Positions 13,747 to 18,947 of a DNA stretch of 18,947 nt are shown here, one piece after another. How positions within the stretch are numbered: the stretch's first letter is position 1; each line of letters opens with the position of its first letter. The notes beneath the pieces are model-generated. The model made no database searches and was not told where the DNA came from. It saw only the letters and a list, made by a program, of their open reading frames with translations. This stretch comes from Mesorhizobium sp. (GTDB lineage Bacteria; Pseudomonadota; Alphaproteobacteria; Rhizobiales; Rhizobiaceae): contig JAUYMV010000372.1 in the NCBI GenBank assembly GCA_030698645.1, forward strand, positions 1 to 18,947, read 5' to 3'. The translations under genes were made by a program, and so were the position numbers.

Positions 13747-16056
13747 TCAACCGCGCACGAAGACGATATCCCCGCCTTCATGGCCCGAGCGCTCGATGGG
13801 CCGGTATTGCGGCTCCTGGTCGGCGCGCCCGAGCACCATCGGCAGGATGTAGCCGTCGAAGAGTTCGCGCGCCGAGAACGCATCCCATTCCATCTTTTCG
13901 AGACCCGTCAGCAGCGCGCGGGCAAAGACCGAATGACCGTCGCCGCCGAGATCCTCGACCGGCTCGTTATTGCCTGACGAGATCAGGACGCGCGTCCGCC
14001 GCTGCGTGAGGCGCAGCAGCGCCCTCGCCCGATCGGCCTCGGCGATCTTGTCCGACGCAACGCCCCCGCCGCGCATCAGGGCGCCGGAAAAGCAGGAATC
14101 GGAGATGACGAGGATGTTGTTGGCCTGCATGCGCTGGACCGCCTCGGCGATGGTCGAGGCGGACAGATAGCTGATCGGCACCCCCGCCTCGGCGTCGGTC
14201 GGGACCCAGAAGGCGATCGTCGTCTTCTCCTCGTAAATGCCGTGTCCGGCATAGTAGATCAGGACGGTGTCCTTCTCGCCGGCGACGAGGCCGATCTGAT
14301 AGAGCACCGTCTCGATGTCGCGGCGCGTCGCGTCCTTGAGCACGAGGGGCATCTTGCGCCCGTCGGGAAGCGTCGCCTCGGTGCGGAACCCGTAGCGCGA
14401 CGTCAGCAGCGCGGCCACGGCGTCGGCGTCGCGGAACGGCGTCTCGAGCGGATCGAAGCCGGTCTGCGGCGTATAGTTCTGGTTGGCGACGATCACCGCA
14501 TAGCGCGCGCCCTCGCCCTCCAGTGCCTTCTTGTCGCCCTCGAAAAGGAATTCGAGCCGCCGCTGATGCGTGCGCCCGTCGGCCGTGAGCGCGACGATCT
14601 CGACCGTGTTCATGCCGCTCTTCAGCAGTTTCTTGTGGCGGAAGGTGCCGTCCATCCCGAGGTCCGCGATGCGCCCGTCGACGAGCACGGCCTTCGCCGG
14701 CGCCGACCAGTTGACGATGCCCTCGATGTCGACCTCCGGCCGCTCCATCGTGGCCACGCCGCGCTTCGGCGCAGGCTTGGTGATGACGATTGGATCGATG
14801 GCCGGCAGTTTCAGCGTCGCGTCGGTGAACAGAACCAGTTCGGCGTCGGACGCCTCGACGCGATGGTTCTGCATCTCGAAATAGCGCTTGTGGAGTTCGT
14901 CGGTGAACGGCGCCAGACTGCCGACGAGGCTGTTCGCCGTCACCGTATCCCGGTTCTGGATCGCGGTTGCGAGGCGAAACGTATAGAGGCCATAGGTCGT
15001 CTCGCCATCGGGCGTGTCGAACTTCAGTTCGTGCGCCTCTTCGTCGATGGTGGAATAGAAGGCGGCGAAGCCGCCGCGCGCCGGCCGGAGCTTCACCGGC
15101 GCATAGAAGGCCTTCGGGTCTGCGTCGGTGCGCGAGTCGGACGACCAGACGACACTGTCGCCCGAGTCCTGCTGCCGCCTGCCGATGCTCACGCGGCCGG
15201 CATGGCTGGTGTCCAGAATGACGACCGCGTCCGCGCCACGGTTGCGCACCGCACTGACGAAATCGTTGATGCTCTGCGCGGCAATCAGATCGTAGTGCTT
15301 GGCGATGTCATTGTTCAGCGCGAGGAGGCGCCCTGAATCGATCATCCAGGCCAGCGCCGGCCTTTCCGGCGCGAAGGTATACTGGCGCACGGCCTCCTCG
15401 ATCGAGATGTCCTTCTGCGCCTTGATCGTTTCGCTGCTGACGAGCACGTCGCGCATGACTTCCACCGGCGCGGAATGGCCGCTGAAGTAGAGAAAGACGC
15501 GGTCACCGCAATTGACCGCGGCAAGCGTCTCCAGCATCGCCGTGCGCAATGCGGGACTGCGCGCGGCCTCGCCGGTCAGGATGGTGATGTCCGACCTTGC
15601 CGCGCCGCGCGCCGCAAGCGACGCCGCCATCAGGACGACGTCGTTGTCCGGTCCGACGAGTTCGGCGAAGGGCTCGCCGGGCTTCTGCGCGCTGATCAGG
15701 ATGGCGCGGGTCTTCGGCGCGGCCTGACGGTCGCAACGCGAGGCGACCGCGTCGAGTTCGGCCGGCTGGAGCAACGGCGACACCAGGCCCGGCGCCTTTT
15801 CCGACAGTTCGGCGAAATAGGCCGTGACCGGATTGGTCGGCTGTCCCTCGACAGGCGCGGCCGCATCGGACGGCGCGTCGGCGGGTGGGCATTCCTTACC
15901 GTCCTCGCAGACACGAAGACCGGCAAACGCGCCGCCAAACGGCACCGGCGCGACGGCGAGCGCGGCGCAGAGCGCAGCGACGGCGATCGCAAAGCGACGG
16001 CCAAGGCCGCGGCTGCGTCCACTACGGCTTGCCCCATCCGCCATCGCACATCGCAT
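13747..16056 (-). CDS. Exported tandem caspase-like protein: inactive N-terminal and intact C-terminal C14 domains
   Basis: This 769-residue protein has a signal peptide (RRFAIAVAALCAALAVAPV core, likely cut after A45 in GGAFA). A first caspase fold spans about 116-412, with the His motif LYFSGHS (His194) and LDTSHAG at the active-site position, where Ser284 (codon AGC) replaces Cys. An Ig-like segment lies at about 440-506 (VDIEGIVNW..., GMNTVEIVALTADGRTHQRR). A second caspase fold spans about 517-769, with IYYAGHG (His605) and SDSCFSG (Cys655). His-to-Cys spacing is 90 in the first domain and 50 in the second. The ATG at 16056 is chosen, with AAGGGAAG seven bases upstream; a TTG at 16107 is less likely. 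By family it should be a Cys protease or inactive relative acting outside the cytoplasm. It diverges from a second caspase gene. Confidence 0.88.
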   Translation of the reverse strand: MRCAMADGASRSGRSRGLGRRFAIAVAALCAALAVAPVPFGGAFAGLRVCEDGKECPPADAPSDAAAPVEGQPTNPVTAYFAELSEKAPGLVSPLLQPAELDAVASRCDRQAAPKTRAILISAQKPGEPFAELVGPDNDVVLMAASLAARGAARSDITILTGEAARSPALRTAMLETLAAVNCGDRVFLYFSGHSAPVEVMRDVLVSSETIKAQKDISIEEAVRQYTFAPERPALAWMIDSGRLLALNNDIAKHYDLIAAQSINDFVSAVRNRGADAVVILDTSHAGRVSIGRRQQDSGDSVVWSSDSRTDADPKAFYAPVKLRPARGGFAAFYSTIDEEAHELKFDTPDGETTYGLYTFRLATAIQNRDTVTANSLVGSLAPFTDELHKRYFEMQNHRVEASDAELVLFTDATLKLPAIDPIVITKPAPKRGVATMERPEVDIEGIVNWSAPAKAVLVDGRIADLGMDGTFRHKKLLKSGMNTVEIVALTADGRTHQRRLEFLFEGDKKALEGEGARYAVIVANQNYTPQTGFDPLETPFRDADAVAALLTSRYGFRTEATLPDGRKMPLVLKDATRRDIETVLYQIGLVAGEKDTVLIYYAGHGIYEEKTTIAFWVPTDAEAGVPISYLSASTIAEAVQRMQANNILVISDSCFSGALMRGGGVASDKIAEADRARALLRLTQRRTRVLISSGNNEPVEDLGGDGHSVFARALLTGLEKMEWDAFSARELFDGYILPMVLGRADQEPQYRPIERSGHEGGDIVFVRG

Positions 16057-16079
16057 CGGCGTGCTTCCCTTCCCAAGAC

Positions 16080-16107
16080 AGCATACTTGACTTGCGATGC
16101 GCCGCAA
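16080..16107 (-). promoter_or_regulatory. Possible sigma-70 promoter for the tandem-caspase gene
   Basis: On the minus strand, TTGCGG (16107-16102) and TATGCT (16085-16080) are 16 bases apart, about 24 bases before the ATG. The -35 element lies inside the palindrome at 16101-16114. Read by eye. Confidence 0.35.
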
Positions 16108-16114
16108 ATGCGGC
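16101..16114. promoter_or_regulatory. 14-bp palindrome between the divergent caspase genes, candidate operator
   Basis: GCCGCA-AA-TGCGGC has perfect 6-base arms around a 2-base centre. It overlaps the proposed -35 of the minus-strand promoter. Directly behind, CCACCT (16114-16119) and AGGTGG (16131-16136) form a second dyad. No regulator gene is adjacent, so the binding protein is unknown. Confidence 0.3.
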
Positions 16115-16217
16115 CACCTTCCGCCATGTCAGGTGGTCCAGGTTTCCGCATTGCTGACAAATTCCTGGCCGACCAATGACGTGGGGCAGCGCCGAAGGGC
16201 TTGGGAGTCGGCAGCGC

Positions 16218-18389
16218 ATGAGACGAACATCCGGCAAGGCGCTCATCGCGGCGGCTGCGCTCGCGGCCGGGATCGGCCTTGGCGCGACGGACGGATGGTC
16301 CCGCACCAACCGCGCCCTCGTCGTCGGCGTGACCGAATATCCGAAGCTGCCGAAAAGCGACTGGCTGGAAGGCCCGAAGAACGACGCCATCCTGGTGCGC
16401 GATTTTCTCGTGGCGAACGGGGCGGCGCCCTTTGCCATGGAGAACATCACGCTGCTGGCCAGCGGCGTCGAGGGCGCGATAGTTCCGACCCGCTACGCCA
16501 TCCTTGCCGCGCTTGGCGACCTCGCGGCGAGAGCCGAGCAGGGTGATTTCATCTACATCCAGTTCTCGGGACATGGCTCGCAGCAGCCGGCGCTCGATCC
16601 GCGCACCGAGATCGACGGCAAGGACGAGATCTTCCTGGCGCAGGATACCGGGCCGATGGACCCGGCGACGAAGCGCCTGTCGAACGTCATCACGGACGAC
16701 GAAATCGGCGCCGCGCTCGACGCCATCCGCAACAGGGGCGCCTTCGTCTGGGTGGTCTTCGACGCCTGTCATTCGGGTACCGCGACACGGGCCGCCGGCT
16801 TCGGCAATGGCGAGGTCGACCGCAAGATCTCGCCGGAATCGCTCGGCTTCACGCCCGAGATCCTGGCCGAAGCCGCCGGCGAGGCGACGCACGGCGGCGA
16901 CGATCGAGAGAATTCGCTCGGACTGACCGACGACGACGCGGACGCCGCCGGGGATAAGGGCGGCATGGTCGCCTTCTTCGCCGCCCAGACCGTCGAGACC
17001 ACGCCGGAGCTGTATCTTCCGGAAGAAGCGCCCGACGCCAGGAAGTACGGCCTCTTCACCTATTCGATCTTCTCCAAGCTGGCGGAGAATCCGAACGCCA
17101 CCTACCGCCAGCTCAGCCAGGGCATCCTGCAGCACTACTCCGGGCTGAATCGGACCAAGCCGACGCCGCTGTTCGAGGGCGATCTAGACGCGCCGGTGTT
17201 CGGCAGCGAACCGGGCGATGCCGTCATGCAGTGGAAGATCGCCGTCAAGGACGGCGTTGTGACGCTGCCGGCCGGGCTGCTGCATCGTGTCGCGCCGGGC
17301 ACCAAGCTCGCCATCCTGCCTTCGCCGCTTTCGGAGACGTCGGAGGCCGTCGGCTATCTCGACGTGCGGTCGTCTGGCAATCTGACCAGCCAGTTGCTGC
17401 CAGCCGCCTATGGCGGCCGGGCGGCGGTCCGCGTCGACCAGATTCCCGAGGGGGCGTTTGCCCGCGTCGCCGAACTGGAGATGAACTTCGAGCTGATCGT
17501 CGCCCGTCCCCCGGCGTCGCCCGGCATGGAAGCCGAGATGGCGATGGTCGACGCCGCCCTCGATGCGCTCGCCGCCGACAAGTCCGTCCCTCTGAAGCTG
17601 AAGATCGTCGCTCCGGAGGAGCGCGCCGACATCCGCTTCGCGGTGATGCGGGAGGCCGACGTCGCCGGCGCGCCGGCGGATGCGCCGACGGAACCGGTCC
17701 TCTGGCTCCTGCCGGCGTCGGGCGAGATCACGCTCGAGCCGGGCAAGCGGCCGCCGGCGATCGCGATCCGCACGGACGACGCAGCGAGGCTGCGCGCCGC
17801 GCTTGGCGACAACCTCGTGCTGATCTCGCGCGCCATCAACCTGTCACGCCTTGCCGGCGCGTCGGACTTCCGAAGCCGCGACGTGAGCGTCAGCTTCCTG
17901 ATCCAGCGCGAGGGATCGGCGGAGTTCGAGCCCATCGAGGCCGGCGCCGTGCCCTTCCTGCACCCGGGCGACAGCATCTACGTCAAGGCGTCGAACAACT
18001 CGCGCAGGCCGGTCGACCTGAACATCATCTATATAGGCAGCGACTACATGATCACCTCTGCCGCCGAGCCGATCCGGCTGCACGAGCGCGACGAACTCGA
18101 GGAGACCGGCCTGTTCACCGTGAATAAAGGCAGCTTCGGCCGCGAACAGCTCATGGCGGTCCTGACGGAGGCGGCGCCCCAGACCCCGACGCTCGATCTC
18201 GGCTATCTGGCGCAGCGCGGCGTGCGCGAGATGACGCGCGGCGCGGGCGCTCCGGACGGCTTTGCCGGCCTGCTCAGCGACATCGCCAAGGCGCCGGCGA
18301 CGCGCGATGTTAAGCGCTTCGAGGACAAGCGCGGCTCGAAGGGCGCGGTGATGATCTTCCCGGTCGAGACCGCGCCGAGGGCCGAGTGA
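16218..18389 (+). CDS. Exported caspase-family (metacaspase-like) protein with DUF4384-like C-terminus
   Basis: This 723-residue protein has a signal peptide (KALIAAAALAAGIGLGA) and an intact C14 caspase domain (about 31-330): TNRALVVGVTEYP strand, IQFSGHGSQ (His119) and VFDACHSG (Cys184), 65 residues apart. A Gly/Asp-rich insertion (about 222-249) interrupts the fold before GGMVAFFAAQ and the p10-like part. The later region (about 340-550) is unassigned, strand-rich. Residues about 555-655 (VSVSFLIQREG, FLHPGDSIYVKASNNS, IGSDYMI) resemble DUF4384, a frequent partner of bacterial caspases. ATG 16218 has TTGGGAG ten bases upstream; an ATG at 16176 lacks a ribosome site. Family members cleave after Arg or Lys, but here no substrate is known. 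It heads an operon with a small Cys-rich exported protein. Confidence 0.9.
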   Translation: MRRTSGKALIAAAALAAGIGLGATDGWSRTNRALVVGVTEYPKLPKSDWLEGPKNDAILVRDFLVANGAAPFAMENITLLASGVEGAIVPTRYAILAALGDLAARAEQGDFIYIQFSGHGSQQPALDPRTEIDGKDEIFLAQDTGPMDPATKRLSNVITDDEIGAALDAIRNRGAFVWVVFDACHSGTATRAAGFGNGEVDRKISPESLGFTPEILAEAAGEATHGGDDRENSLGLTDDDADAAGDKGGMVAFFAAQTVETTPELYLPEEAPDARKYGLFTYSIFSKLAENPNATYRQLSQGILQHYSGLNRTKPTPLFEGDLDAPVFGSEPGDAVMQWKIAVKDGVVTLPAGLLHRVAPGTKLAILPSPLSETSEAVGYLDVRSSGNLTSQLLPAAYGGRAAVRVDQIPEGAFARVAELEMNFELIVARPPASPGMEAEMAMVDAALDALAADKSVPLKLKIVAPEERADIRFAVMREADVAGAPADAPTEPVLWLLPASGEITLEPGKRPPAIAIRTDDAARLRAALGDNLVLISRAINLSRLAGASDFRSRDVSVSFLIQREGSAEFEPIEAGAVPFLHPGDSIYVKASNNSRRPVDLNIIYIGSDYMITSAAEPIRLHERDELEETGLFTVNKGSFGREQLMAVLTEAAPQTPTLDLGYLAQRGVREMTRGAGAPDGFAGLLSDIAKAPATRDVKRFEDKRGSKGAVMIFPVETAPRAE

Positions 18390-18483
18390 TGGATGGCACT
18401 TGCGCCGGCCGTCCGCGGCATGGAATGTCAGGCGGGGTCGATGCCGTTTCCTCAGCTTCACCCGGATGCGAAAGAGGCTTGAG

Positions 18484-18858
18484 ATGAACCGGATTGGAAA
18501 ATCCCTGCTGCGCGCTGCCATGCTGGCCGCCGTCGCGCTGGCATCGCCGCCGGCCGGCGCCGAGACCTGCCCGATCTGCGCCCGCTCGGTGGTCACCAAT
18601 TCCGATCTGGCGACCTGCTTTCTCGAGAAATACGGTGAGGCGGCGGGCAGCGGCGGTGGCGCCGTCGCGGTTGACCTGACGCGCTGCGAACGCAGCCGGA
18701 GCATCGTGCAGGCGCTGCCCGGTCCGGCTGTACCCGTCGAGGAGCCGGATACGAAATTCCTGCTTTCGCGCGGTCAGATCGAATGCCTGCGCCGGAAGCT
18801 CGAGGAGCCGGGTCTGGTGCTCGACCCGCAAGCGCGCATCGATCTCGGCGGCTGCTGA
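18484..18858 (+). CDS. Small exported six-cysteine protein of unknown function
   Basis: This 124-residue protein has a clear signal peptide (MNRIGKSLLRAAMLAAVALA, cut probably after AGA at 26). The mature part is about 98 residues with six Cys (29, 32, 45, 68, 101, 124), the first two as CPIC and the last as the C-terminal residue. I do not recognise the family. The even Cys number and export suggest disulfide bonds; CPIC could also bind a metal. The start at 18484 has GAGG about eight bases upstream; a start at 18400 would put an odd extension before the signal. It lies 94 bases after the caspase gene, and its stop overlaps the next start (TGATG), so it is probably part of the caspase operon as partner, inhibitor or substrate. 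That role is inferred. Confidence 0.75.
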   Translation: MNRIGKSLLRAAMLAAVALASPPAGAETCPICARSVVTNSDLATCFLEKYGEAAGSGGGAVAVDLTRCERSRSIVQALPGPAVPVEEPDTKFLLSRGQIECLRRKLEEPGLVLDPQARIDLGGC

Positions 18859-18947
18859 TGAAGAAGCCGGTCAAGCTCCAGGAGACGGTCACCGCGTTGC
18901 CGGTCCCGAGCCCGCAAGATGCGAAGGAGGAGCCCAATCCGTTCACG
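18858..18947 (+). CDS. Start of a further gene in the caspase operon, truncated by the window end
   Basis: From the ATG at 18858 an open frame runs to the right edge: 30 residues beginning MKKPVKLQETVTALPVPSPQ. The start overlaps the previous stop as TGATG, the classical sign of coupled translation. The visible part is polar, Pro-rich and has no signal peptide or membrane helix. No family can be named from so little. Its continuation would show whether the operon holds further envelope or signalling parts. Confidence 0.55.
   Translation, partial: MKKPVKLQETVTALPVPSPQDAKEEPNPFT

Noticed and set aside
16009..16056. Tat-type signal in the tandem caspase (GLGRRFAIAV)
   Set aside because: The RR pair is present but the RRxF(L/I) spacing is not matched; a Sec signal is the simpler reading.
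16057..16107. TTG start adding 17 residues to the tandem caspase
   Set aside because: The ATG at 16056 has a good ribosome site and gives a normal signal peptide. The extension also covers the proposed promoter -10.
16176..16217. Earlier ATG for the right caspase gene
   Set aside because: No ribosome site before 16176, and the extra 14 residues would stand before the basic start of the signal peptide.
1..18947. CRISPR arrays, insertion sequences, phage genes, rRNA and tRNA genes
   Set aside because: No spaced direct repeats, transposase or integrase motifs, or structural RNA signatures were seen on either strand.

Overview
The window is high-GC DNA, densely packed with genes, and looks like the chromosome of an alphaproteobacterium of the order Hyphomicrobiales (Rhizobiales). 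The evidence is gene order: hsp20, DUF1150, ptsN, hpf, rpoN, lptB, lptA, lptC, then a divergent sppA, ihfB, lapA set. This is a housekeeping arrangement I know from rhizobial and related genomes. No rRNA, tRNA, insertion sequence, phage gene or CRISPR array was seen.

Left part (1-2227): the 3' end of a ribokinase gene converges on a nucleoside hydrolase gene, a natural pair for ribose salvage. A small heat-shock protein gene follows, with a good RpoH-type promoter and a 5' leader whose last hairpin closely matches a ROSE RNA thermometer covering the Shine-Dalgarno (SD) sequence. Behind it is a DUF1150 gene.

Centre-left (2246-7382, minus strand): lptC, lptA, lptB (LPS transport), rpoN (sigma-54), hpf (ribosome hibernation) and ptsN (EIIA-Ntr). 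Plausible sigma-70 promoters lie ahead of rpoN, hpf and lptC.

Centre (7670-11614): sppA, ihfB and lapA run to the right. The usual continuation (trpF, trpB) is missing. In its place are a tryptophan-rich protein I do not recognise and an ornithine cyclodeaminase/mu-crystallin family enzyme lacking the catalytic Asp of true cyclodeaminases. A convergent Fur-family (Zur-like) regulator follows.

Centre-right (11727-13669, minus strand): a tight rpe, thioredoxin-family, gph cluster for sugar-phosphate metabolism and phosphoglycolate detoxification.

Right part (13747-18947): the most unusual region, a divergent pair of exported caspase-family (C14/metacaspase-like) genes sharing a 161-bp intergenic region with a 14-bp palindrome. 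The left gene encodes two caspase folds in one chain. The first is apparently dead (catalytic Cys replaced by Ser, His kept) and the second is intact, with an Ig-like domain between them. The right gene encodes a single intact caspase with a DUF4384-like C-terminus. It is followed by a small exported protein with six cysteines, which overlaps by one base (TGATG) a further gene cut by the window end. I infer an envelope-located caspase module; its biological role is not known from sequence.
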